DNA of 64,000 nt from UBA2227 sp036677505 (GTDB taxonomy: Bacteria > Bacillota_I > Bacilli_A > Erysipelotrichales > Erysipelotrichaceae), in NCBI GenBank assembly GCA_036677505.1, contig JAVBWK010000003.1:1-64000 (forward strand), given 5' to 3'. Shown here piece after piece: positions 35,718 through 44,501 of this stretch. The translations under genes and the position numbers were made by a program. The notes under the pieces were generated by a model. It saw only the letters and a program-made list of their open reading frames with translations, did not search any database and was not told where the DNA came from. Position 1 is the first letter of the stretch; the number at the start of each line of letters is the position of its first letter.

Positions 35718-36596
35718 ATGAGCATGCGTAAAAGATTACAAAAAACAGCGAACAGATCTCTGTGGTCAAGTGTTCTTGGCCTTTTGGTCATGATCACTGT
35801 TGCCTTGTCTTACGGATATGATGCACTCCAGTTTTTGTCTGTGAGTGATATTCAATCCATTCGGCAACTTGATTCTTTTTCTCGATCAGACAAGGATTTC
35901 GCTTTGATCAAGTCAAATAATATTATAAACACGGAAATCTATGTGACGATTGATGAGTGGTTTCAAGAGAAGAATTATTACGGATATATCGCTCAGCTAG
36001 AAGATAAATATTTTCTGTTTTTCAATGCTGAGAAAAATGATATATCATCAGGCAACTTGGTTTTAAGTAAGTGGTGGTCGCAAGCGGAGAGTATGAATAC
36101 ATTTCGGACAATGATCATCGAAGATTTGACCAACTCATCGGATTATACTCGCGAAGAAGTCGATGAACTTATATTTTCGAAAGTTTTCTTGAACATTGAT
36201 GATTCGTTAAGGGCATCGCTTCCATGGGCCGTTGCGTGGGGGTCTGTGGTGTTTGTATGTCTGATCATTTTCTATCACTCATTGAAAGTCAAACTGGGCA
36301 TATTTTCTGATTCGGTCGAATCTGCGGTATTGGATATCGATTTGCAGCATGATCAGATTCTTATTCAAAATAATCAATGGACGATAACGCAGAGTCATTT
36401 GATATATCACCGTTTTTTTATCAAAGCGTTCAGTGTGTCGCAAATCAAAGAGGTACTTTTTACCGATAACCGAATGATCGTATATTTCAGAGATTACAGA
36501 GTGACGATTTCAGCTACGGGAGAGATGATCAATCGTTTGTCAGAATTTTGGGAAATTCAAAGGAGACTTAAATATGAACCGGCTGATTCGCTTTGA
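35718..36596 (+). CDS. Hypothetical two-helix membrane protein
   Basis: A 292-aa protein that I cannot assign. A first membrane helix (about residues 16-35, VLGLLVMITVALSYG) is followed by an extracytoplasmic domain of about 140 residues. A second helix (about 172-195, WAVAWGSVVFVCLIIFY) precedes a cytoplasmic beta-rich tail ending in strands such as MIVYFRDYRVTIS, perhaps a PH-like fold. The start at 35718 is preferred because AAGG lies 8 bases upstream and the earlier start falls in the metG terminator. It overlaps the AlkA-type gene by 23 bases. Confidence 0.7.
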   Translation: MSMRKRLQKTANRSLWSSVLGLLVMITVALSYGYDALQFLSVSDIQSIRQLDSFSRSDKDFALIKSNNIINTEIYVTIDEWFQEKNYYGYIAQLEDKYFLFFNAEKNDISSGNLVLSKWWSQAESMNTFRTMIIEDLTNSSDYTREEVDELIFSKVFLNIDDSLRASLPWAVAWGSVVFVCLIIFYHSLKVKLGIFSDSVESAVLDIDLQHDQILIQNNQWTITQSHLIYHRFFIKAFSVSQIKEVLFTDNRMIVYFRDYRVTISATGEMINRLSEFWEIQRRLKYEPADSL

Positions 36597-37182
36597 GCCT
36601 ATGGAGATTGAACAGTTATTACAAAAAGAGCCTTTATTTCGGCCGTGGATGGACAAAATCAGTATTGCTGAGCGCTTTGGAGATGATGATGCTTATACAT
36701 CGCTGATTGACAGCATTCTTGCTCAGCAAGTATCCGGTAGTGCTGCCGCATCGATTACTAAGCGCTTTTCGGATAAGTTTCATTATGATCCTAAGGCCAT
36801 CGTCGGAGCTTCGGTGGATGAACTGCGCAGCTGCGGCCTTTCGGGGAATAAGGCAAAATATGTCCAGGGTATTGCCAAGGCAAAATTAGATCAATCTGTG
36901 CCTTTTGACACATTGCATGAAAAAAGCGATCAACAGATCGCAGAATACTTGCTTAAATTAAATGGCGTGGGTCCTTGGACGGTGGATATGATGTTGATTT
37001 TTACTTTTTTCAGAAAGGATATTTTGAGTTATCCGGATTTTGGGATCCGAAAAGGGATTTGTCGTTTGTATGGTATCGATACATTGGATCAAAAATGTTA
37101 CGAGCAAATTCGTAAGAAGTTATCTCCGCATCTGACGTTGGCTTCATTTTGGTTTTGGGAAATTGCTTCGTTCAAAGAGTAG
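36574..37182 (+). CDS. DNA-3-methyladenine glycosylase, AlkA type (HhH-GPD)
   Basis: Base-excision glycosylase for alkylated purines, 202 aa. The HhH-GPD fold is evident: SLIDSILAQQVSGSAAASI near residue 43, the hairpin LKLNGVGPWTVDMM near 128-141, and the catalytic aspartate in SYPDFGIRKG near residue 152. There is no C-terminal iron-sulfur cluster, separating it from endonuclease III. It lacks the N-terminal AlkA beta domain, so it resembles the shorter firmicute forms. AGGAGA precedes the ATG inside the upstream gene, implying coupled translation. Confidence 0.9.
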   Translation: MNRLIRFEPMEIEQLLQKEPLFRPWMDKISIAERFGDDDAYTSLIDSILAQQVSGSAAASITKRFSDKFHYDPKAIVGASVDELRSCGLSGNKAKYVQGIAKAKLDQSVPFDTLHEKSDQQIAEYLLKLNGVGPWTVDMMLIFTFFRKDILSYPDFGIRKGICRLYGIDTLDQKCYEQIRKKLSPHLTLASFWFWEIASFKE

Positions 37183-37197
37183 AAGGAAACTTCTGCT

Positions 37198-37590
37198 TTA
37201 TTTTTTTATAAAGTCTTTCAACTGGATGTTTAGAGCATTGACGGATATTTGTAACTCGGCGATCAACAGGACAAGGGAAACCAACAGTAAGATCAGACTG
37301 ATGCCGAAACTCCACTGAGCAAGGATCATGGCAGATGCAAACATGAGTAAAAGACTGAGTACGCTAAAGAAGAATGCAAATGCACCGAACACCTGCATGT
37401 TGCGGATAATTGACATGCGCTTCCGCAAATTGATCAGTTGTTCTTCGGTGATGGGGGATGGATTTTTCTGGTGGCGGTCATACAAGTCGCGTATCAGGTT
37501 AGCAATAACGACAAATCGGTTGGTGTAGGCAAGCATCAGCAATGAAATCGCTGAGAAAAGCAGAGTCGGTGTTTGTAAGTTGAAGTCCAT
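37198..37590 (-). CDS. DUF2721 family membrane protein
   Basis: A 130-aa protein with three membrane segments (about residues 10-28, 67-90 and 93-115). PTLLFSAISLLMLAYTNRFVV and LRKRMSIIRNMQVFGAFAF match the DUF2721 pattern. Function unknown. It stands alone on the minus strand, convergent with the glycosylase gene. Confidence 0.82.
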   Translation of the reverse strand: MDFNLQTPTLLFSAISLLMLAYTNRFVVIANLIRDLYDRHQKNPSPITEEQLINLRKRMSIIRNMQVFGAFAFFFSVLSLLLMFASAMILAQWSFGISLILLLVSLVLLIAELQISVNALNIQLKDFIKK

Positions 37591-37660
37591 AAGATACCTC
37601 CGTGTTCATTCTAGTCAATACTAAGCGTTGTTTCAACGGATATGCAAAAAACGGACGCAG

Positions 37661-37669
37661 TGGTATGAT
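37661..37669 (+). promoter_or_regulatory. Extended -10 promoter of the racemase gene
   Basis: TGGTATGAT, 22 bases before the start codon. Confidence 0.55.
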
Positions 37670-37691
37670 GATATTATTAAAGAGGTATGTT

Positions 37692-38381
37692 ATGAAAACG
37701 ATCGGTTTGATTGGCGGCATGAGCTATAAAAGTACAGCAGATTATTATCGGATCATCAATCAGAAAATCAACGAGCATTTCGGCGGATATACGAGTGCGA
37801 AAATCGTACTTTTCAGCGTCAATTTTGCACAAATCGAGGAGTATCAGCGAAACAGGCAGTGGGATGAAAGTGCCTTTATACTGACGGATGCAGCCAGAAA
37901 GCTGGAATCGATCGGTGCGGATATGATTGCATTGTGTACCAATACGATGCATATTGTTGCCGATCAGATTCAGAAAGAACTTTATGTTCCATTCATTCAC
38001 ATTGCGGATGTCACGGCACGCAAGATACTCGGTCATCGAATTATGAAGGTCGGACTGATTGCGACTCGATATACGATGGAAATGGACTTCTATGTCAAGC
38101 GACTGGGAGATTTCGGTCTTGAAGTGGAGATCCCTTCCTCTGAAGATAGGCAGTTAGTCAATGATGTGATTTTCAATGAGCTGGTCCATGGGGTAACAAA
38201 ACCGGAGTCCAAGCAAAGTCTTTTGAACATTGTTGAAGAATTGGCACAGTGTGGGTGTGAAGGTATCATTCTGGGATGTACCGAAGTGGGAATGTTGATT
38301 AAGAAAGAGGACACAAAATTGCCTTTGTTTGATACGACACTGATTCATTGTGAATCATTGGTACAATTAGCTGTCCGATGA
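37692..38381 (+). CDS. Aspartate/glutamate racemase family protein
   Basis: Cofactor-independent amino acid racemase, 229 aa. The start MKTIGLIGGMSYKSTADYYR is typical of the YgeA/aspartate racemase branch. The two catalytic cysteines lie in ALCTNTMH (near residue 80) and IILGCTEVGML (near residue 193). The open frame extends upstream to 37602, but AGAGG precedes the ATG at 37692, where the family normally begins. Broad-specificity versus aspartate use cannot be told; it is not a MurI-type glutamate racemase. Confidence 0.9.
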   Translation: MKTIGLIGGMSYKSTADYYRIINQKINEHFGGYTSAKIVLFSVNFAQIEEYQRNRQWDESAFILTDAARKLESIGADMIALCTNTMHIVADQIQKELYVPFIHIADVTARKILGHRIMKVGLIATRYTMEMDFYVKRLGDFGLEVEIPSSEDRQLVNDVIFNELVHGVTKPESKQSLLNIVEELAQCGCEGIILGCTEVGMLIKKEDTKLPLFDTTLIHCESLVQLAVR

Positions 38382-38488
38382 AAATATTTCAGAGATATCT
38401 TGTAAATTTTTCCGATACAATCATTTTCTTATTTAAAATACTGACGTTTTGTTATACACTACCTATATGATTCAGCGAGGATTTCTCT

Positions 38489-39958
38489 ATGCACAATATT
38501 CCTAAGACGATGTCAACTCAACACCCGGATAATGTTAGTACGCCTTTTTATGCGGCGAACAGCGTGATGAGCGGGGAAGATGAAATCCAGGAAGCATTTT
38601 ATGCCTATTCACATTTAGGCATTCAAGAACAGATGTGGGATGTAGAAGGCAAGGAAGTTGATCCTTATGTTGTTAAGAAACTGTTAAGTAAATATGAGAC
38701 CTACTTTCGCAAAAATATCTTAGGGAAGGATAAGCGATTGATTTTGCGTGTGCCCAATCCGGATGTCGAGAAAGCAGAGGCCAAAGTACTTCTTGAAACG
38801 TTGGAAAGCATTCCTCGTTCATATGATGCCAATGCATTGTTTTATGAAAAACCAATTGCACCGATTTTTGAAATTATCTTACCGCTGACCTCAAGTGCTC
38901 AACAGCTGTTGCGCATACATCGTTACTACAAACAGTTTGTCAGCGGAAAAGCGAAGCAGATCCTTGATGAACAAGGAACGACCCTGCAACAGTGGATCGG
39001 TGATTTTAAACCGGAGACTGTTGAGGTTATTCCTTTGTTTGAGGATAAGGAGGGTATGCTTAAAGCTAAGGATATTCTAAAAGAATACTTCCAGGGCATC
39101 GCTTCGGAAGGAATCAAATATCAGCGGGTATTCTTTGCCCGAAGCGATCCTGCGATGAACTATGGCATGATCAGTGCAATCCTGCTTAATAAGTTAGCTT
39201 TACAAGATATGGAAATGCTTGAAAAGGAAACCGGCGTAAAGATTTATCCGATCATCGGGGTGGGCAGTGCGCCATTTCGCGGGCACCTCACTCCGCCTCG
39301 GGTTGAGAAAGTTCTGCATGAATATCCGAGTGTACATACCTTCACGATACAATCCGCATTTAAGTATGATCATGAAGTAAACGAAGTTAAAGCAGCTATC
39401 GATATCCTTCATTCTTCAGAAACGAAATTACCGATTAAGATCAATAGTGATATTGCGTTAGAACTGATCCAAAGATACGGAAGAGCGTATGAATCTCACG
39501 TACTTGCCAACGTAACTTTGATTAACCGATTGGCTAAGTATGTGCCTAGCCGCCGATTAAGGAAACTGCATATCGGATTGTTTGGGTACAGCCGACGTTT
39601 AAAAGGCGAATCTTTGCCGCGGGTCATTACTTTTACTGCAGCTCTGTATTCTTTGGGTTGTCCTCCGGAACTTTTCGGTTTGGAATGTCTCACTGATAAG
39701 GATCTGGTATTCATCCGAAATCACATCCATAATTTTGACGATGACATCATGACGGCGCTGACTTATTATAACCCTGCTTCGCCTTGTGTCAGTGATGAAC
39801 TAAAAGCTTTTATCCAAAAACACTATCCCAACCATAAGAGTGATGCGAATCATTTAAAAGTAACCAATTTCATCATTGAAAAAGTGCAATCCTATCAGCA
39901 TCATGATTTGGAAGCCTTGATCGTTCAGGCAGCTTCATTCCGTCGTTTCTTGGGCTGA
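38489..39958 (+). CDS. ppcA: Phosphoenolpyruvate carboxylase, archaeal type
   Basis: Carboxylates PEP to oxaloacetate, an anaplerotic reaction feeding aspartate and the TCA branch. At 489 aa it is half the size of the usual bacterial Ppc and matches the archaeal-type (PpcA) family. MSTQHPDNVSTPFY at the N-terminus, EEQ-type FYAYSHLGIQEQMWD, PIIGVGSAPFRGHLTPPRV and TIQSAFKYDH are hallmark motifs. The type is known from archaea and a few firmicutes such as Leuconostoc and Clostridium. It has a 107-base upstream gap and its own terminator, so it is monocistronic. Confidence 0.93.
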   Translation: MHNIPKTMSTQHPDNVSTPFYAANSVMSGEDEIQEAFYAYSHLGIQEQMWDVEGKEVDPYVVKKLLSKYETYFRKNILGKDKRLILRVPNPDVEKAEAKVLLETLESIPRSYDANALFYEKPIAPIFEIILPLTSSAQQLLRIHRYYKQFVSGKAKQILDEQGTTLQQWIGDFKPETVEVIPLFEDKEGMLKAKDILKEYFQGIASEGIKYQRVFFARSDPAMNYGMISAILLNKLALQDMEMLEKETGVKIYPIIGVGSAPFRGHLTPPRVEKVLHEYPSVHTFTIQSAFKYDHEVNEVKAAIDILHSSETKLPIKINSDIALELIQRYGRAYESHVLANVTLINRLAKYVPSRRLRKLHIGLFGYSRRLKGESLPRVITFTAALYSLGCPPELFGLECLTDKDLVFIRNHIHNFDDDIMTALTYYNPASPCVSDELKAFIQKHYPNHKSDANHLKVTNFIIEKVQSYQHHDLEALIVQAASFRRFLG

Positions 39959-39964
39959 AATTGA

Positions 39965-39996
39965 AAAAACACTATCCCGACCGGGATAGTGTTTTT
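39965..39996. terminator. Bidirectional terminator between ppcA and the ABC permease gene
   Basis: Fourteen-base perfect arms AAAAACACTATCCC and GGGATAGTGTTTTT with a GACC loop. Confidence 0.93.
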
Positions 39997-40006
39997 AACT
40001 GAATGA

Positions 40007-42187
40007 CTACTCGAATTTATACAGAATGGTGTCAATACTTTGCTTTTTGACTTCAAACTCGCTGCGCAATTGTTGTAACAACGGGATCGCGTCTTCATCA
40101 AGCAAGTAGAACATATACATCGTGTTGCGTTCGGAGAACGACACTTTTGAAACGACACGTAAGACACCGACCGCTTTTTCACTCAACGAATTGATCCGAA
40201 TGTAAGGTAACAGTTCGATGAGACGGTCTTGAGGAATTTCCATAGTATCCGCTTGATCATTGATTGGGTTCACTTCTTTGACTTCATTGTAATTGTAGGG
40301 CATAAAGAAATCGGTGTTTCCAAGCAATGACTGGATATGGAAGAATGGAGACTTTTCGTTTGATGCATCCGGCAGTACAACGATCGGGTTTGCTTCAAGC
40401 ATTGTCAGTGTCGGAAGGGTTACGCCGGAAGAAGCTAATAGCGATAACGTCTGAGTGTACCGGGCATCGATCACGATCGCCCTAGACAGACACATTTCAG
40501 TGCCCGTACAGGAGGTCAGGTTGATGATCCCCAGCACCGGTGCATCCGAGTAATTGTGTTGTTGCTCACTCAATGATAAGTAATCACTCTTATAGGCTGA
40601 TGCGAACAGTTTAAAATTGACCTTTCCGCTTAGAGTTACTGAATTGCTCATCAGCGGATCAAACAAATCGAATATCGTGTTACGTACGACCGCATCCGGA
40701 TTGCCCAGCATCGGATAACGATTCTTGAACACATTTTCGCTATCGACTAATTCAAGCAGATCTGATGTCCACCCGAAAGGAACAGTGTACGAACGTGCAA
40801 TTTTAGCACCTGATTTTAGGTAGTAAACGATTCGCACATTTGACGACTGTCTGTAAATGGAATCATCCAATATTGCAGACGAAGTGGAATTGAATTCAGA
40901 ATATCCGTCCCACTTTTCATAACCGTTTTCCTTAAATCCTTCCAAAATAGTTTTATGTGCCTTGATAATGGTCGCAATGTCTTCCTCGTCGGAATACATG
41001 TTTTGAAGAGTGAAACTGGAAGGTTCATAATAATAGGACTGATATAAGAAACCGTAAGGATCAAAATAGTCCAGTTCGACCTTTTCAACATTCGCTGCAT
41101 CTGGTACTCGGGTAATATATCCGAATCCGTCAAACAAGGTTCCAAAGGTAAATGTACCAAGCGACAGTGCGCCGATGATCGCGAAGTTTATAATTCCGCG
41201 AACAAGGTGTTTGAATCCACGATTAGCAATGACGTCCAAGATCAAATACATGACAAACGTCAGGAAGAATGGGAAGATCAGAGTCCTGAAATCCAACCCG
41301 CGGTCACTAAGTGCAATGAATGCACTGTAAAGGAAGAATTGAACGATGAAGGTGAAGAAAGAGCTGATGACCGGGAAAAACCACTTGTTAGTGAACGGCT
41401 CTTCGGCCTTTTCAGAACGGCGGATCTGATAGTAATGCAGTACGATCCATGAAGCGATCAATCCAAAAGCGATCCAATACACAGAAATCAATATGGGATT
41501 CGGGAAAATTCTTGATGTATTGAATGTAAGCTCGAAAATCGACCAAATCGGCGAAGCGTACAGTAAGAATAGTGACGGATCGGCCACTGAGAACCCCAAT
41601 AAAACAGCACTTCCAAAAGTGACATACGCACCGTAAAGGATGCTCGGTATGATGTGTAACAGCAATCCGTAGAGCAGCCCGTCAACACCGGTACCGGTAT
41701 TCATCATCGCAAAGAGAATCGGCATCAGAATTGACAAAGTCAGTGCTACAGAGAAGTAATATTGCTTGAAAAGCAATACGGTATCTACGTTTGCGATCAC
41801 GCTGGCATAATAAACATTACCGATCAAGTATACGATCGTATACGGTATCAGGATGATCAGAAACGCCGCCAGCAATGTTGTAAAGTATAAATCGCGCCGA
41901 CGGATCGGCAGGGCATGATAAACATCCAGGTTTTTCTTGCTGTTTAAGTATGAGAACATCAAGAAGGGAACGATGAATATTGACAGAACGAGCAATATCA
42001 AGATGAACACACGTCCGGTCGTAAATACAAACTCGTTATAACTGCCGTCGATCAGATAATTGGTAAAAGCAAGGATCGGGAACAGAACTGTCATGGCAAT
42101 GCCGGTCAGAATCATGAAACGGGCATTGCGTTTAACTAAGAAGCGAAGGTATGCGCCATTGATGTTAAAGCTAAACAGTTTTGCCAT
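40007..42187 (-). CDS. ABC transporter permease of a YtrA-controlled system
   Basis: A 726-aa integral membrane protein. Residues about 20-360 hold roughly eight to ten membrane helices. The C-terminal half (about 370-726) is hydrophilic, with no obvious enzyme motif. This layout resembles large permeases found next to GntR/YtrA regulators in firmicutes. GGAGG precedes the ATG at 42187, which overlaps the ATPase gene by 17 bases; the open frame from 42214 has no such site. Substrate unknown; cell-envelope stress or peptide antibiotic export is only an analogy to Ytr. Confidence 0.82.
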   Translation of the reverse strand: MAKLFSFNINGAYLRFLVKRNARFMILTGIAMTVLFPILAFTNYLIDGSYNEFVFTTGRVFILILLVLSIFIVPFLMFSYLNSKKNLDVYHALPIRRRDLYFTTLLAAFLIILIPYTIVYLIGNVYYASVIANVDTVLLFKQYYFSVALTLSILMPILFAMMNTGTGVDGLLYGLLLHIIPSILYGAYVTFGSAVLLGFSVADPSLFLLYASPIWSIFELTFNTSRIFPNPILISVYWIAFGLIASWIVLHYYQIRRSEKAEEPFTNKWFFPVISSFFTFIVQFFLYSAFIALSDRGLDFRTLIFPFFLTFVMYLILDVIANRGFKHLVRGIINFAIIGALSLGTFTFGTLFDGFGYITRVPDAANVEKVELDYFDPYGFLYQSYYYEPSSFTLQNMYSDEEDIATIIKAHKTILEGFKENGYEKWDGYSEFNSTSSAILDDSIYRQSSNVRIVYYLKSGAKIARSYTVPFGWTSDLLELVDSENVFKNRYPMLGNPDAVVRNTIFDLFDPLMSNSVTLSGKVNFKLFASAYKSDYLSLSEQQHNYSDAPVLGIINLTSCTGTEMCLSRAIVIDARYTQTLSLLASSGVTLPTLTMLEANPIVVLPDASNEKSPFFHIQSLLGNTDFFMPYNYNEVKEVNPINDQADTMEIPQDRLIELLPYIRINSLSEKAVGVLRVVSKVSFSERNTMYMFYLLDEDAIPLLQQLRSEFEVKKQSIDTILYKFE

Positions 42188-43061
42188 AACCGCGTCCCTC
42201 CATTTCGTAAACAAAGATTTCTTCTAGGTTCAGTGGTAACTCATTGACCAATACCGGTTCGAGACTCTTGATGCTTTCGATCAGTTTCTCAACTTCGCCC
42301 TTGGCAACGACTACAAATACGTTCCCCATTTTATCCACATGCAACGGGTTCAAAAATGCAAATATATCTTCTTTGACATCATGGGCAAATCCGACTTGAA
42401 TCTTGTGGAAATCGCCTTTGATCGTATCGACTTCACCGCTCATTACGACTTTTTTGTTGTCAATCAGGGCGATTTGATCACATATGTCTTCAAGTTCACG
42501 CAGGTTGTGCGAGGAGATGACGACTGTCATGTTACGATTCAGTATTTCCCGTGAAATAAAGCGTTTCAAGGTCAGCCGCATGACCGGATCTAATCCATCA
42601 AACGATTCATCAAGCAACAATACATCCGGGTTGACGGATAATGCCAAGATCAATCCGGTTTGCCGTTTCATGCCTTTAGAGAAGGTGTTGATTTTTTCGT
42701 TCTCAGGAATCGGGAAGTTGTTGAGCAATTTGACATACATCGATTCATCGAATGACGGATAAAAGATTTTGTAGAACTCCTTCATTTCTTTTAATGTTGA
42801 TTGATGTAAAAAGAAGGGCTCATCTGCTAAGAACAGAATTCGCTTTTTTACCAGAGGTTCATCATAAACAAATTCCCCGTCAACGGTGACTTGACCGTTA
42901 TCCGCTTTAATGACTCCGCTGATGATACGCAATAACGTGGATTTTCCTGCTCCGTTGGGACCGACCAATCCAAATACACTGCCTTTTTTGACGGTCCAGT
43001 CGATATGGTCCAACACCAGTTTACTTTCAAATGATTTACTTACACTGGTCAGTTGTATCAT
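42171..43061 (-). CDS. ABC transporter ATP-binding protein (YtrB-like)
   Basis: ATPase of the exporter, 296 aa. Walker A GPNGAGKSTLLR lies near residue 38, a signature variant NTFSKGMKRQTG near 132 (SKGM rather than SGGQ) and Walker B VLLLDESFDGLD near 157. The H-loop is VVISSHNLREL. The C-terminal 80 residues form a small accessory domain. It overlaps the GntR regulator by four bases and the permease by 17, a tight three-gene operon. Confidence 0.92.
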   Translation of the reverse strand: MIQLTSVSKSFESKLVLDHIDWTVKKGSVFGLVGPNGAGKSTLLRIISGVIKADNGQVTVDGEFVYDEPLVKKRILFLADEPFFLHQSTLKEMKEFYKIFYPSFDESMYVKLLNNFPIPENEKINTFSKGMKRQTGLILALSVNPDVLLLDESFDGLDPVMRLTLKRFISREILNRNMTVVISSHNLRELEDICDQIALIDNKKVVMSGEVDTIKGDFHKIQVGFAHDVKEDIFAFLNPLHVDKMGNVFVVVAKGEVEKLIESIKSLEPVLVNELPLNLEEIFVYEMEGRGYGKTV

Positions 43062-43435
43062 TGGACATTCACTCCTTTCTCAAATATTTGGGATATATGT
43101 CCCAAAATCTCACTATACTCGATGCCAATCTGTTTCATTTGGGTTAAAAGATCATCAAGTTCATCAAATTTCTGTCTTCTGGTCAGTTGGAGAGTGTTTT
43201 GTTTCTCGTTGATGAAAGATCCTTTTCCCACCTGGGAATAAATGTAGCCTAGACGTTCCAATTCTTGATAAGCTTTCTGTACGGTATTGGGATTAACTCC
43301 TAAGTCATTGGCCAACTGTCGTACAGCGGGCAACTGTTGATGGGGAGTCAACAGTCCTAAGGCAATAAATTCAATCACCTGCCCCTGAATCTGTTCATAA
43401 ATCGGAAGGCGGCTCTTATAATTGAGCGTGAACAT
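43058..43435 (-). CDS. GntR family transcriptional regulator, YtrA subfamily
   Basis: A 125-aa repressor. The N-terminal winged helix-turn-helix is PIYEQIQGQVIEFIALGLL, then LPAVRQLANDLGVNPNTVQKAYQELERLGYI (about residues 10-65). The short helical C-terminal tail defines the YtrA subfamily. Such proteins repress their own operon with the downstream ABC genes. A 33-bp interrupted inverted repeat over the promoter is the likely operator. Confidence 0.9.
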   Translation of the reverse strand: MFTLNYKSRLPIYEQIQGQVIEFIALGLLTPHQQLPAVRQLANDLGVNPNTVQKAYQELERLGYIYSQVGKGSFINEKQNTLQLTRRQKFDELDDLLTQMKQIGIEYSEILGHISQIFEKGVNVQ

Positions 43436-43449
43436 CGAATCCTCCTTTC

Positions 43450-43482
43450 ACTGTACTAATTACACTAATACAATAATACAGT
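43450..43482. promoter_or_regulatory. Probable operator of the GntR/YtrA-type regulator
   Basis: Inverted repeat with arms ACTGTACTA and TAATACAGT (8 of 9 paired) separated by 15 bases. It covers the -10 box and transcription start of the regulator-ABC operon. Autoregulation is inferred from YtrA biology. Confidence 0.65.
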
Positions 43483-43498
43483 TCACGTGATTTGTCAA
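43470..43498 (-). promoter_or_regulatory. Promoter of the GntR-ABC operon
   Basis: TTGACA, 17-base spacer, TATTGT on the minus strand, upstream of GAAAGGAGG and the ATG. Confidence 0.75.
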
Positions 43499-43516
43499 AT
43501 AAAAACATCTGACGAA

Positions 43517-44395
43517 TCAGATGTCGATACCTAAGAAATGCTTGATAACAAGGCCGATGATAAAGGCGAATCCAGCGACAGAGAAACTGATGATTGCCAT
43601 CTCCCAGAACCTCCGTTTGAAAGGTAAGTCCTTGGCCACCGAAATGTAAAAGGTAAATACGAAGATGATCGTCAGTACCACCAGTAACATAATGATCAAC
43701 GCGGGCAGATAAGCATCTTCAGGTAATAGTAAATAGGGAAGTACCAGTAAGAAAACCGCAACGATATACATGATTCCGGTATAGAATGCGGATTTCATGG
43801 CATTGGCATTTCCATCGCTTCGGGCTGAGAGAAATTCACTGCTGGCCATGGACAAGGTGGCACTGATACCGGTGACCAGTCCAGACAATGCGACCAGTTT
43901 GGTGTTTTGTAATGCAAAAGACAATCCGGCGATCGTCCCGGTCAGTTCGACCAGCGCATCGTTTAATCCCAAGACCATACTGCCGACATATTGTAAGCGC
44001 TCTTCATCCAGCATGGCGATCAGCGCCTGTTCATGTTCTTCTTCTTCATCTGCGATTTTCTTGGCAATCGGCAGAACTTCCGCAATCTCTTCGTAATACT
44101 TGTTTGCCTTATCCTCGCCTTTTTCCATGATTTTCAACGTAAATGTATACCCAAATATCACATTAAGAACATCATAAAAGAACACTTTGAAACGATTCGG
44201 TCTAATTTCCATTTTCGTATAGGTTTTCCAGATATTGGCATGAGCCAATTCTTCCTGACCGATTTTCAGAAGGATATTCTTGTTATTCTCATCTTTCAAG
44301 CGCTTTGCCAAATGAGTATAAACCACATATTCGGTAATCTCATTGGTTTGCAGTATCTTGATTTTCTCAATAATTTCATTGCTTAACTGTGTCAT
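43517..44395 (-). CDS. Membrane-bound ferritin-like/VIT1 fusion (MbfA/Ccc1 type)
   Basis: A 292-aa fusion. Residues about 1-135 form a ferritin-like four-helix domain with the di-iron ligand pattern (EITEYVVYTHLA, QEELAHANIW, EEEEHEQAL). Residues about 140-292 are a VIT1/Ccc1-type transporter with five membrane helices, including GLNDALVELTGTIAGLSFAL and the SMASSEFLSARSD motif. Related MbfA proteins export iron or other divalent metals and protect from peroxide; that role is transferred. It lies downstream of the GntR-ABC operon's divergent side, but on the same strand with its own SD (GAGGTAA). Confidence 0.88.
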   Translation of the reverse strand: MTQLSNEIIEKIKILQTNEITEYVVYTHLAKRLKDENNKNILLKIGQEELAHANIWKTYTKMEIRPNRFKVFFYDVLNVIFGYTFTLKIMEKGEDKANKYYEEIAEVLPIAKKIADEEEEHEQALIAMLDEERLQYVGSMVLGLNDALVELTGTIAGLSFALQNTKLVALSGLVTGISATLSMASSEFLSARSDGNANAMKSAFYTGIMYIVAVFLLVLPYLLLPEDAYLPALIIMLLVVLTIIFVFTFYISVAKDLPFKRRFWEMAIISFSVAGFAFIIGLVIKHFLGIDI

Positions 44396-44470
44396 ATGTT
44401 TACCTCAGTTAAATCATAGCACAGTGAGATTTGTAAAAAAGCATTAATTTAAGCAAAAAGCTCATCTTTA

Positions 44471-44479
44471 TGATAAAAT
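44471..44479 (+). promoter_or_regulatory. Extended -10 promoter of mnmG
   Basis: TGATAAAAT, 22 bases before the mnmG ATG; an overlapping TATGAT is the alternative. Confidence 0.5.
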
Positions 44480-44501
44480 GACAACGCAAAGGAGGGCGGA
44501 T

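Noticed and set aside
43484..43489. CACGTG core near the GntR promoter
   Set aside because: Flanks do not fit parS; only the central bases match.
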